DNA of 64,000 bases from positions 1 through 64,000 of the forward strand of contig JBJEJH010000056.1 of assembly GCA_051877855.1 (NCBI GenBank), written 5' to 3'. The translations under genes were made by a program, and so were the position numbers. Of the stretch, positions 57,085-64,000 are shown in pieces (the first letter of the stretch is position 1; every line of letters begins with the position of its first letter). Origin of the DNA: MGBC120314 sp051877855. Lineage in GTDB: Bacteria; Bacillota; Clostridia; Lachnospirales; Lachnospiraceae. The notes under the pieces are model-generated. The model saw only the letters and a list, made by a program, of their open reading frames with translations. It searched no databases and was not told the DNA's origin.

Positions 57085-57127
57085 AGATTATGGTTTTTTT
57101 AGATGTTGATGTCCTTAATTTATATTA

Positions 57128-57346
57128 CTAAACGGACTCATTTCCCATATCTACAATTCTACCATAGGCGCTAACGAGGTATAAACCGCAAAGACCCACA
57201 ATTGCATAAACGATTCTGGATAACCAGGTCATATTTCCAAAAAGGAAACTTACCAGGTCAAATCGGAAGAAACCTATTAATCCCCAATTAATGGCGCCAA
57301 TGATTACAATCGTTAGAGCAGTATAATCAAAACCTTTTGAACTCAT
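57128..57346 (-). CDS. DUF378 (YuzA-like) small membrane protein
   Basis: The only minus-strand gene I accept: 72 residues with two membrane helices and the DUF378 pattern FDYTALTIVIIGAINWGLIG, then SRIVYAIVGLCGLYLV. Its ribosome site AGGAGGA (57353-57359 read on the minus strand) is perfect and six bases from the start. The function is unknown. It converges on mgsA and diverges from the HlyD-like gene. Confidence 0.9.
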   Translation of the reverse strand: MSSKGFDYTALTIVIIGAINWGLIGFFRFDLVSFLFGNMTWLSRIVYAIVGLCGLYLVSAYGRIVDMGNESV

Positions 57347-57401
57347 CGTTTTTTCCTCCTAAAAAATTTATTCAATGTTATTTTCTCAAAAAAATATAAA
57401 T

Positions 57402-57446
57402 ATATACATGATTTTTCTTGTATATGTTAAATTAAAATGATAAAAT
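57402..57446 (+). promoter_or_regulatory. Promoter for the HlyD-like gene overlapped by an inverted repeat
   Basis: TTGTAT at 57418-57423, a 17-base spacer and TAAAAT at 57441-57446. ATATACA (57402-57408) and TGTATAT (57419-57425) form an inverted repeat whose right half covers the -35 box, in the divergent gap between the DUF378 and HlyD-like genes. Confidence 0.55.
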
Positions 57447-57479
57447 AAAATGATATTTTATGATCAGAAGAGGGATATT

Positions 57480-58922
57480 ATGTCAAATAAAAAGAGAAGA
57501 CCACGTTCCGGAAAATATTCAGAGAACATGAATCGTCGTGGCAATTCAAAGAAAAATCGAAATGATCTGACATCGCGGATCATTGTCATTTCCTTTTTAT
57601 TTATTTTAATTTATATTAGTGCTTTTTTTATAAAATATATGACTAAGGAAAAGGTGGACATCCATGAGGTTGAAATGGGAGCCATCAGTTCCAATACAAC
57701 CTTTACCGGTATAGCCTTGCGTCAGGAGGAAATTGTATCCTCGGAGTATGCCGGTAATGTGAATTATTTTGTACGAGAAGGACAGCGTGTTGCCAATGGT
57801 TCTATTGTTTATACAGTGGATGAAACCGGGCGTGTTGCATCAATGATTGAATCCATGAATTCCGGAGACAACGCTATGTCTGAATATAATCAGTCCATTG
57901 TACGTAATGCATTATCGAATTATAAAACGGCTGCTTCTGATAACCGATTTTATGAGCTCTATGAACTGAAGGATCGTCTGGATATGGTTGTAAGCGATTC
58001 CGTCAATGAAAATATTATCAATAATCTGGATGATATTATTCATGACACTGCAAGTGAGAGTCTGTTTCGCTATGCCCGATCAGATAAGACCGGCATTGTT
58101 GTATATTATACCGATGGCTATGAGGGATTAAGTGTTGATCAATTAACATCAGAACATTTCAACAAGGACGCTTACACAAAGACAAATCTTCGTGCGGAGA
58201 ACATTATCGTTGCAAACAATCCGGTGTATAAGATTATTACCGATGAAAACTGGAAAATTGTTATTCCCTTGACGAACGAACAGATTCAGAACCAGGGACT
58301 GGGAAATAAGACCAATGTACAGATTCGCTTCATCAAGGAAGATATCACAACGAACGCGAATTTTAGCATTGTGCCAACCGCCGGAGGCACCTATGGCGTT
58401 CTTTCACTGAATAAATTTATGATAAAATATGCTTCCGAACGGTTTGTTGATGTAGAGATTATAACTTCTTCTGCATCCGGACTTAAGATTCCGGTTTCCT
58501 CCATCGTTACAAAGGAATTTTTTACGATTCCGGTGGAATATGCAACCTATGGCAAGAATAATTCAACCATCCAGTTCCGTCGGGAGTATCAGGATAGTAA
58601 CGGTTCTATTGTCAATGGACTTTTGGATGCGGATATTTATGCTGAAGTTGATGGAATGTATTATGTCGATAAAAGTGAATTCTCCTATGGAGAATCCATC
58701 ATAAAAGATGATTCCAATGAGCGTTATACACTCCAAACGGTAGGTGAATTAAAGGGTGTGTATACGGTCAACAAGGGATATGCCGTGTTCCGTCGAATTG
58801 AAGTGGTGGAACAAAATGATGAATATGCTATTGTGAAGACGGGATTATCCTATGGTCTGTCGGCTTATGACCATATTGTATTAGATGGTACAAAGGTCAA
58901 GGAACATCAGATCATTTATTAA
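57480..58922 (+). CDS. HlyD-like membrane-anchored adaptor protein
   Basis: A 480-residue protein with a very basic N-terminus (KKRRPRSGKY), one membrane segment at about residues 36-57 and a large outer domain. A biotinyl-lipoyl-like half motif (VNYFVREGQRVANGSIVYTV) and a barrel region resembling membrane-fusion adaptors follow. No transporter gene adjoins it; in Clostridia this type sits beside yggS-sepF, suggesting an envelope or division-linked role, which is inference. ATG 57480 has AGAGGGAT upstream; an in-frame codon at 57450 lies within the promoter-proximal leader. Confidence 0.75.
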   Translation: MSNKKRRPRSGKYSENMNRRGNSKKNRNDLTSRIIVISFLFILIYISAFFIKYMTKEKVDIHEVEMGAISSNTTFTGIALRQEEIVSSEYAGNVNYFVREGQRVANGSIVYTVDETGRVASMIESMNSGDNAMSEYNQSIVRNALSNYKTAASDNRFYELYELKDRLDMVVSDSVNENIINNLDDIIHDTASESLFRYARSDKTGIVVYYTDGYEGLSVDQLTSEHFNKDAYTKTNLRAENIIVANNPVYKIITDENWKIVIPLTNEQIQNQGLGNKTNVQIRFIKEDITTNANFSIVPTAGGTYGVLSLNKFMIKYASERFVDVEIITSSASGLKIPVSSIVTKEFFTIPVEYATYGKNNSTIQFRREYQDSNGSIVNGLLDADIYAEVDGMYYVDKSEFSYGESIIKDDSNERYTLQTVGELKGVYTVNKGYAVFRRIEVVEQNDEYAIVKTGLSYGLSAYDHIVLDGTKVKEHQIIY

Positions 58923-58941
58923 GAGACAAGGATGTGTAAAA

Positions 58942-59634
58942 ATGATTGCTGATAATTTAAAATGCGTACAAGAGAGAATATGTGCAGCCTGTCAGAGAGT
59001 TGGGCGTGATCCAAAGGAAGTTACATTGATTGCCGTGAGCAAAACAAAGCCGGTGGAAATGCTTCAGGAGGCCTATGATGCAGGAAGCCGTCACTTTGGT
59101 GAAAATAAAGTACAGGAACTTAGCGGTAAAATCGAACAGATGCCCGAGGATATTCACTGGCATATGATTGGACATCTTCAGACAAATAAAATCAAGTATA
59201 TTATTGGTAAAACCACGTTAATTCATTCGGTGGATTCCTTACATCTGGCAGAGGCCATCAGCAAAGAATCGGTAAAGAAAAATGTTATTACAGATGTTCT
59301 TATCGAGGTGAATGTAGGAGAGGAAGATACCAAGTTTGGCACAACGGTGGAAGAAACCATAGAACTTGTGGAAAACATTTCTAAATTGCCGGGGATTTGT
59401 GTAAAAGGTTTGATGACAATAGCCCCTTTTGTTGAAAATGCTGAAGAAAATCGGCAAATTTTTCAAAAATTGAGAAAATTAAGTATTGACATTGAATTAA
59501 AAGATATTGATAATGTTAGTATGAATATTTTGTCTATGGGTATGACCAATGATTACGAAGTAGCTGTTGAGGAGGGTGCTACTCTCGTTCGGGTTGGTAC
59601 AGGAATATTCGGCGAAAGAAATTATATGAAGTAG
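58942..59634 (+). CDS. yggS: PLP homeostasis protein YggS
   Basis: A 230-residue single-domain alanine-racemase-fold protein. The PLP lysine is K34 in LIAVSKTKP; HFGENKVQEL, WHMIGHLQTNK, VNVGEED and the closing LSMGMTNDYEVAVEEG and VRVGTGIFGER are typical. It buffers vitamin B6 and has no known racemase activity. The start ATG 58942 follows AAGGATG; a longer in-frame reading from 58885 overlaps the upstream gene and is rejected. It is a standard neighbour of sepF. Confidence 0.95.
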   Translation: MIADNLKCVQERICAACQRVGRDPKEVTLIAVSKTKPVEMLQEAYDAGSRHFGENKVQELSGKIEQMPEDIHWHMIGHLQTNKIKYIIGKTTLIHSVDSLHLAEAISKESVKKNVITDVLIEVNVGEEDTKFGTTVEETIELVENISKLPGICVKGLMTIAPFVENAEENRQIFQKLRKLSIDIELKDIDNVSMNILSMGMTNDYEVAVEEGATLVRVGTGIFGERNYMK

Positions 59635-59700
59635 CTTATAGACCATGGTTCAATAAGTAAGTGTTGGAAAGAAAATAATATAGAACAGGAGAAATGCGAG

Positions 59701-60279
59701 ATGGCAAATTTTTTATATAAGTTGTTGGGAATGTTCAGTCTTACAGATGAATATGATGACGAAGATGAAGATGATGATGGATATGATGGATATGATGACG
59801 ATGATGAGGATGAAGCTCCGAAGTTTCGTTTGAAGAAATCAAGAGAGAAGTCCAGAAGCTATGACGACGATGACGATGATGTTCCGGCAGCAAAACCGGA
59901 GAAAAAGTCAAATAATATTTTGCAGTATAACAAGAAAACGAATAAGAACAATGGCATGGCGGTATGTGTGATTAAACCTACATCTTTTGAAGATGGCAGG
60001 GAGATTTCCGATACATTGTTGAGCGGTAAAGCAGTGGTGCTTAATCTTGAAAATGTTGACGGTGATGTTGCACAGCGTATCATTGATTTTACCGTTGGTG
60101 CATGTTATTCCATTGGCGGGAACCTTCAGAAGGCTGCTACATACATTTTTGTTGTAACACCTTCCTCTGTCGATATTGCGGGTGATTTTAATGAACAAAT
60201 CTCCAATGCAGTAATGCAGTCTTCAAGTTCATCCAGTATGTCAAGCGGAATGGTAAATCAGAATCGATATCGTTTCTAA
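59701..60279 (+). CDS. sepF: Cell division protein SepF
   Basis: A 192-residue SepF. The N-terminal amphipathic membrane helix (MANFLYKLLGMFSL) is followed by a strikingly acidic Asp/Glu/Tyr stretch (about residues 16-40) and a Lys/Arg-rich linker; the DUF552 core starts near residue 80 (AVCVIKPTSFEDGREI) and includes VVLNLENVDGDVAQRIIDF. SepF tethers and bundles FtsZ at the membrane. AGGAGAAATGCGAG precedes the start. A hairpin separates it from aroB. Confidence 0.95.
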   Translation: MANFLYKLLGMFSLTDEYDDEDEDDDGYDGYDDDDEDEAPKFRLKKSREKSRSYDDDDDDVPAAKPEKKSNNILQYNKKTNKNNGMAVCVIKPTSFEDGREISDTLLSGKAVVLNLENVDGDVAQRIIDFTVGACYSIGGNLQKAATYIFVVTPSSVDIAGDFNEQISNAVMQSSSSSSMSSGMVNQNRYRF

Positions 60280-60304
60280 TATGAATATAAGGTTATAGTT
60301 ATTT

Positions 60305-60333
60305 TAGCCACCTGAATGGGTGGCTATTATTTT
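60305..60333 (+). terminator. Hairpin terminator between sepF and aroB
   Basis: Perfect eight-base stem (60305-60312 with 60319-60326), six-base loop and the T-rich 60327-60333. Moderate strength; read-through to aroB is possible as no promoter is evident between. Confidence 0.7.
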
Positions 60334-60349
60334 GAGAGGAGTCAATGAA

Positions 60350-61438
60350 ATGCCAAGAACTATTACAGTGAATTATAATGAGAAGCCATGTTATGATATT
60401 GTGATTGAGAAAAATTTTGAAAGACTTACGGACAGTTTTGCAAAGCTCAATATCACCGGTAAGAAAATCTGTATCGTGACGGATAGTAATGTAGGTCCTT
60501 TATATGCCGATGAGGTTCAGCAGGCGTTGGAAAAGACCGGAAATTCTGTTTTTGTTTATACCTTTGCGGCAGGAGAAGAAAATAAGACTCTTAATACCGT
60601 TGAAGATGTCTATGAATTTTTAATTCAGAATCATTTTGATCGTACCGACCTTTTGGCAGCACTGGGTGGTGGTGTCGTTGGTGATCTGACAGGATATACC
60701 GCTGCAACCTATCTTCGTGGCATTTCCTTTATCCAGATTCCGACCTCCCTTCTTTCTCAGGTAGACTCCAGTATCGGAGGGAAGACCGGTGTGGACTTCA
60801 GAGCCTATAAGAATATGGTAGGAGCCTTCCATATGCCAAAGCTGGTTTATATGAATATTGGGACATTAAAGAGTCTGTCCATGCGTTTATTTAATTCCGG
60901 CTTTGGAGAAATTATCAAGCATGGTTTAATCCGTGATGAGCATTATTATCAATGGCTTAACGAGAATGCAGATGCTATCAAGGCTATGGACGAGGATGCG
61001 TTGGAAGAAATGGTTGCGGTAAGCTGCAACATTAAACGTGAGGTTGTAGAAAAGGATCCAACCGAAAAGGGTGAACGGGCACTCCTAAACTTTGGTCATA
61101 CACTGGGCCATGCCGTGGAAAAATTGATGAATTTTAAATTATATCACGGAGAATGTGTTGTGCTCGGAATGATTGCAGCTATGGAAATATCCCGTAAAAG
61201 AGGGTTTATAAGTGAAAAGGAATGTGAAGAAGCCATAGCTATGTTTCGTACCTATGAATTCCCGGAAAAGGTTCATGGAATTACTCCAGAGGAAATTGTG
61301 ATGATTTCAAAAAATGATAAGAAGATGATTTCCGGAAAAATTAAGTTTGTCCTTCTTGAAAAAATCGGCAGCGCATTCATCGACACAACCGTAACGGATG
61401 ATGAAATGATGGATGCATTGAGAAAAATCATTGAGTAA
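60350..61438 (+). CDS. aroB: 3-dehydroquinate synthase AroB
   Basis: A 362-residue metal- and NAD-dependent enzyme that closes DAHP to 3-dehydroquinate, step two of the shikimate pathway. ALGGGVVGDLTGYTAATYLRG, PTSLLSQVDSSIGGKTGVD, GEIIKHGLI and the zinc ligands in FGHTLGHAVE are intact. ATG 60350 with GAGAGGAG upstream is preferred to an in-frame start at 60320, which lies in the hairpin. No other shikimate gene is here; it occupies the place between sepF and lspA where ylmH and divIVA often occur. Confidence 0.95.
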   Translation: MPRTITVNYNEKPCYDIVIEKNFERLTDSFAKLNITGKKICIVTDSNVGPLYADEVQQALEKTGNSVFVYTFAAGEENKTLNTVEDVYEFLIQNHFDRTDLLAALGGGVVGDLTGYTAATYLRGISFIQIPTSLLSQVDSSIGGKTGVDFRAYKNMVGAFHMPKLVYMNIGTLKSLSMRLFNSGFGEIIKHGLIRDEHYYQWLNENADAIKAMDEDALEEMVAVSCNIKREVVEKDPTEKGERALLNFGHTLGHAVEKLMNFKLYHGECVVLGMIAAMEISRKRGFISEKECEEAIAMFRTYEFPEKVHGITPEEIVMISKNDKKMISGKIKFVLLEKIGSAFIDTTVTDDEMMDALRKIIE

Positions 61439-61482
61439 TTCATTTGTTTATGTGGTATTAAGTTGTTGGAGGGTATAATAAA

Positions 61483-62010
61483 ATGAAGGATCAAGGTATG
61501 ATTTTAAAAAAAAGTATCCTTGGATTAATTAGTATATTGTTACTTACTCTGTTTGACCAGTGGACGAAGATTCTTGCGGTTTCAAAGTTGTCCGATGGTT
61601 CTGTGACTCTGATTCCCGGTGTTTTTGAGTTCCTTTATATTAAGAACCATGGAGCAGCATGGGGAATCTTAAGCGGACAGAGAATTCTTTTTGTGATGAT
61701 CACCGTTATTGTGATGGTAGTGATTGGTTTTTGTTATCTCAGAACCCCGAATCATAAGAAATATATGGCTCTTAACATCTGTGAAATTATGCTTTTTTCA
61801 GGGGCTCTCGGTAATATGATTGATCGTATTATGCTTGGTTATGTAAGGGATTTCTTGTATTTTTCTCTTATTGATTTCCCGGTATTTAATGTAGCAGATT
61901 GCTATGTTGTTATTTCAGCAATCTTGTTATGTGTTCTTGTTATTTTTGTTTACAAAGATGAAGATTTTTATTTTTTATCTTTAGGAAAGAAAAAAGAGGA
62001 TAAAGAATAG
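61483..62010 (+). CDS. lspA: Lipoprotein signal peptidase LspA
   Basis: A 175-residue membrane aspartyl protease with four helices. The catalytic pair is seen in GNMIDRIMLGYVRDFL and FNVADCYV, and the early DQWTKILAV is family-typical. It removes signal peptides from lipidated prolipoproteins such as the DUF3048 protein at 31079. The strong site GGAGGG precedes ATG. A Lys/Glu-rich tail (GKKKEDKE) ends the protein six bases before rluD. Confidence 0.95.
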   Translation: MKDQGMILKKSILGLISILLLTLFDQWTKILAVSKLSDGSVTLIPGVFEFLYIKNHGAAWGILSGQRILFVMITVIVMVVIGFCYLRTPNHKKYMALNICEIMLFSGALGNMIDRIMLGYVRDFLYFSLIDFPVFNVADCYVVISAILLCVLVIFVYKDEDFYFLSLGKKKEDKE

Positions 62011-62015
62011 CTGCC

Positions 62016-62921
62016 ATGGAAAAGATTGTTTTATCCTCAGAGACGGATGAGGAAATTCGAATTGATAAATATCTTACAACCGAATTATCGGATTTTTCCA
62101 GAAGTTATATCCAGAAACTAATCCGTGATGAGATGGTTTTAGTCAACGAAAAAAAGGTAAAAGCCAATTATAAAGTGCTGCCAAAGGATCAAATTAAGGT
62201 AATGATTCCCGATCCGGAGGTTTTATCCATCTTACCGGAAAATATTCCCCTGGATATTGTCTATGAGGACGAGGATATTGTTATTGTAAATAAACCGAAG
62301 GGGATGGTGGTGCATCCTGCGGCAGGACATTATAGCGGTACTCTGGTTAATGCACTGCTGTATCACTGCAAGGATCATTTGTCCGGTATTAACGGCATTA
62401 TGCGTCCGGGCATCGTACATCGCATTGATATGGATACCACGGGGATTCTTGTTGTGTGTAAGAATGATAAAGCCCACAACAGTCTGGCATCACAGCTTGC
62501 GGTTCACAGTATTACACGAAAGTACGAGGCAATCTGTCACAATCGTTTTAATATGGAGAGTGGCACGGTTGACGCACCGATAGGAAGAAATCCATTGGAT
62601 CGGAAGAAAATGGCTATTGTACCCAATGGACGTCCGGCAGTGACCCACTATAAGGTACTGGAAAATCTTCAGGGATACGCTCATATTGAATGCCGGTTAG
62701 AGACCGGAAGAACGCATCAGATTCGTGTTCATATGGCCTCGATTAAGCATCCTTTATTGGGTGATGAGGTGTATTGTAATGCACGGAATACTTATCATTT
62801 GCAGGGTCAGACCCTGCATGCGAAAGTACTTGGCTTTGTACACCCGTCTACAGGACAGTATGTGGAGTTTTCGGCTCCTTTGCCGGAATATTTTGAAGAT
62901 TTATTAAAGAAACTAAGGTGA
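62016..62921 (+). CDS. rluD: 23S rRNA pseudouridine synthase RluD-like
   Basis: A 301-residue RluA/RluD-family enzyme. An S4 domain covers residues 14-60; the active site is HRIDMDTTGIL with D138; GRTHQIRVHMASIKHPLLGD and the preceding YKVLENLQGYAHIECRLETG are conserved. The RluD type modifies uridines of helix 69 in 23S rRNA; this assignment rests on length and the lspA-rluD gene order. The ribosome site is weak, and the gene begins five bases after the lspA stop codon, so coupling is likely. Confidence 0.93.
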   Translation: MEKIVLSSETDEEIRIDKYLTTELSDFSRSYIQKLIRDEMVLVNEKKVKANYKVLPKDQIKVMIPDPEVLSILPENIPLDIVYEDEDIVIVNKPKGMVVHPAAGHYSGTLVNALLYHCKDHLSGINGIMRPGIVHRIDMDTTGILVVCKNDKAHNSLASQLAVHSITRKYEAICHNRFNMESGTVDAPIGRNPLDRKKMAIVPNGRPAVTHYKVLENLQGYAHIECRLETGRTHQIRVHMASIKHPLLGDEVYCNARNTYHLQGQTLHAKVLGFVHPSTGQYVEFSAPLPEYFEDLLKKLR

Positions 62922-62943
62922 ATTTAACGAAACGGTGGTTTTG

Positions 62944-63252
62944 ATGAAGTTTGAATATTCAGATCGACTGAAAGAATATATCGCAAATAATAAAAAGAAA
63001 AATATTGTTATCGAGGTGGTGGTCTGCAACAATTCTGAAATTGAAATTGCAGAACTGCATGTATACCTGATTGATGACAAAAGAGCACGCTATTTTAAAG
63101 AAAAACAAGGGTATGGATTTGTGACCACGCAGGTGGGAGAAGTACTGATTCCGAAGTTTAAATTGACTTATGATGAGGTTGTTTCTTTTGATTTAAAAAA
63201 GGTGCTTTTTTTTCATATGCTTACATATAAAGGCGTTGTACTGGAGAAATAA
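62944..63252 (+). CDS. Unrecognised 102-residue protein
   Basis: I do not recognise this family. The protein is soluble and charged: a helical start (FEYSDRLKEYIANNKKKN), beta strands (IVIEVVVCNN, ELHVYLIDD), a RARYFKEKQGYGFVTTQ segment and a hydrophobic end (KVLFFHMLTYKGVVL). The opening loosely recalls HesB/IscA-like folds, but the C-terminal cysteine motif is missing. ATG 62944 follows GGTGG. It lies 22 bases after rluD and is probably in the same transcript; the AT-rich region after it lacks a clear terminator. Confidence 0.65.
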   Translation: MKFEYSDRLKEYIANNKKKNIVIEVVVCNNSEIEIAELHVYLIDDKRARYFKEKQGYGFVTTQVGEVLIPKFKLTYDEVVSFDLKKVLFFHMLTYKGVVLEK

Positions 63253-63303
63253 AAATATACTTCAATTTATTTAATAATAATTTAATAATTTGTTAAAAAA
63301 GTA

Positions 63304-63332
63304 TTGTTTTTTAGGTACTAATAAGGTATATT
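63304..63332 (+). promoter_or_regulatory. Sigma-A-like promoter upstream of the 63452 gene
   Basis: TTGTTT at 63304-63309, a 17-base spacer and TATATT at 63327-63332 in an AT-rich gap of about 200 bases. It predicts a leader of about 110 bases. Confidence 0.5.
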
Positions 63333-63397
63333 ATTAGGTGTATTTTTGATATTTAAATAGTATTTTTATCATACTTTTAAGATATTATTCTGCATCA

Positions 63398-63430
63398 ATA
63401 AGACCTTTATAATTCATTCAAAGATCTTAT
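63398..63430 (+). promoter_or_regulatory. Leader hairpin before the 63452 gene
   Basis: Eleven-base stem with one mismatch (63398-63408 with 63420-63430) and an 11-base loop, ending 21 bases before the start codon. No T-run follows, so it is more likely an RNA or protein binding element than a terminator. Confidence 0.4.
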
Positions 63431-63451
63431 GTTTTGCATAGTGAGGAAGTT

Positions 63452-63982
63452 ATGAGTTACACACGCATGGAAGCTATTGAGCGAATGCTGGATAGCTATG
63501 AAGCTTATTATAATGTGTTAAAGAATGAGGAGGAACCAAAGGAACTGGCAGCGCGATGCGAGTTCTATCAACAGACCGAGGGTTCCATGCTGGTAAAGAA
63601 TGATGTTTCCTGGCAGTATACTTCAGAGGAATTCTTATATCTTTATAATATTGAGCATTTGACGCTTGATAAGGCAAAGGAAATCATTTCTTTTGTTCAT
63701 GATGACGGATATAAGAGGATGCATATTGGCCCAAGACACATGTATTCCTATATTACACCGGTTATTATATGTGACAGTGCTGATTCGGAAGCTCTTCGTG
63801 AGCTTAAAAGGTGTAAGATTTCAAAAAGTTTTCGATTCTCTCTCCACGGATGGATGGAAGTCCACACTGCGGTGCTAGAGGTTAATAATGATACAATAAC
63901 CACGAACAGAAGCGGTAAGTCCGTAGAGAAAGTTTTGAAAAGCGTACTATATAATACAAAAAGGAGAAGATTTTTAAAATGA
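63452..63982 (+). CDS. Unrecognised 176-residue protein
   Basis: I cannot assign a family. The protein is soluble, with a helical N-terminus (MEAIERMLDSYEAYYN) and a middle containing ARCEFYQQTEG and a W-x-Y-T-S-EEFLYLYNIEHL segment; DGYKRMHIGPRHMYSYITPV follows, then RCKISKSFRFSLHGWMEVHT and a basic end (NTKRRRFLK). The C-terminal half has several aromatic and histidine residues that could form a ligand pocket, but no known motif. ATG 63452 has GAGGAAG upstream; an in-frame codon at 63434 is less likely. The stop overlaps the next start (ATGA), so it should function with the downstream gene. Confidence 0.7.
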   Translation: MSYTRMEAIERMLDSYEAYYNVLKNEEEPKELAARCEFYQQTEGSMLVKNDVSWQYTSEEFLYLYNIEHLTLDKAKEIISFVHDDGYKRMHIGPRHMYSYITPVIICDSADSEALRELKRCKISKSFRFSLHGWMEVHTAVLEVNNDTITTNRSGKSVEKVLKSVLYNTKRRRFLK

Positions 63983-64000
63983 ACTCAGTATTACTTTTAA
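63979..64000 (+). CDS. Start of a downstream gene, cut by the window end
   Basis: ATG 63979 overlaps the preceding stop, with AAGGAGAAG at 63961-63969 nine bases upstream, a very good initiation context. Only MNSVLLL is visible, a hydrophobic start suggesting a membrane protein or a signal peptide. Nothing more can be said. Confidence 0.6.

Noticed and set aside
57480..58922. Part of a tripartite multidrug efflux system
   Set aside because: No ABC or RND transporter gene adjoins it, and the neighbours are yggS and sepF.

Overview
The window reads as a chromosomal segment of a low-to-moderate GC, Gram-positive anaerobe of the Clostridia, most like Lachnospiraceae. The evidence is Firmicutes-type gene neighbourhoods (rpsU-yqfC-yqfD-phoH-ybeY, radC-mreBCD-mrdA-minCDE-rodA, yggS-sepF), strong AGGAGG-type ribosome binding sites, short HisG paired with HisZ, RecU, a MutL with an endonuclease motif, sporulation-type YqfC/YqfD, and a giant SpaA/Cna-B surface protein. 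I cannot name a genus from the sequence alone. All genes except one small ORF lie on the + strand. I found no tRNA, rRNA, CRISPR array, prophage or insertion sequence, and no gene-free stretch longer than about 200 bases.

Layout. Bases 1-5786: end of a PepD-type dipeptidase, a membrane-anchored M23 peptidase, a small alarmone synthetase, an RsmF-like rRNA methyltransferase and an unusual RsuA pseudouridine synthase-HAD phosphatase fusion, closed by a terminator. Bases 5943-15467: one 3174-residue secreted adhesin with 19 countable SpaA-like domains in two interleaved subtypes and a degenerate sorting signal. Bases 15467-20327: YgiQ radical SAM protein, a short-chain dehydrogenase, an unknown membrane protein, an RluA-family synthase and RecU. 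Bases 20370-25487: a PAS plus degenerate GGDEF protein, then hisZGDBI. Bases 25497-27706: RNase E/G and a Ca2+/Na+ exchanger. Bases 27741-32874: rpsU with its own promoter and terminator, yqfC-yqfD, phoH, ybeY, a DUF3048 lipoprotein and a BofC-like protein. Bases 32941-38902: two flavoproteins, proB, a DUF896 protein, a 5-formyltetrahydrofolate cyclo-ligase, a 121-base imperfect palindrome and proA. Bases 38951-47332: miaB, mutS, mutL, miaA and a COG4100 PLP enzyme. Bases 47410-57009: a DUF4321 protein, radC and the shape/division cluster mreB-mreC-mreD-mrdA-minC-minD-minE-rodA, then an mgsA-like gene. Bases 57128-64000: the only minus-strand gene (DUF378), an HlyD-like protein, yggS, sepF, aroB, lspA, rluD, two unrecognised genes and the first codons of another.

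How the parts fit. Most of the window is conserved core: cell elongation and division-site selection (mre, min, mrdA, rodA, sepF), mismatch repair and tRNA modification (mutSL, miaAB), histidine and proline synthesis, and rRNA maturation (ybeY, phoH, three pseudouridine synthases, rsmF). The accessory signal is the adhesin. No wholly new multi-gene system is convincingly visible. The items most worth following are the adhesin's domain order and atypical anchor, the RsuA-HAD fusion, the palindromic element between the cyclo-ligase gene and proA, the methylglyoxal synthase homologue with two catalytic positions changed, the roughly 250-residue insertion in the elongation PBP, and the degenerate GGDEF protein beside the his genes.
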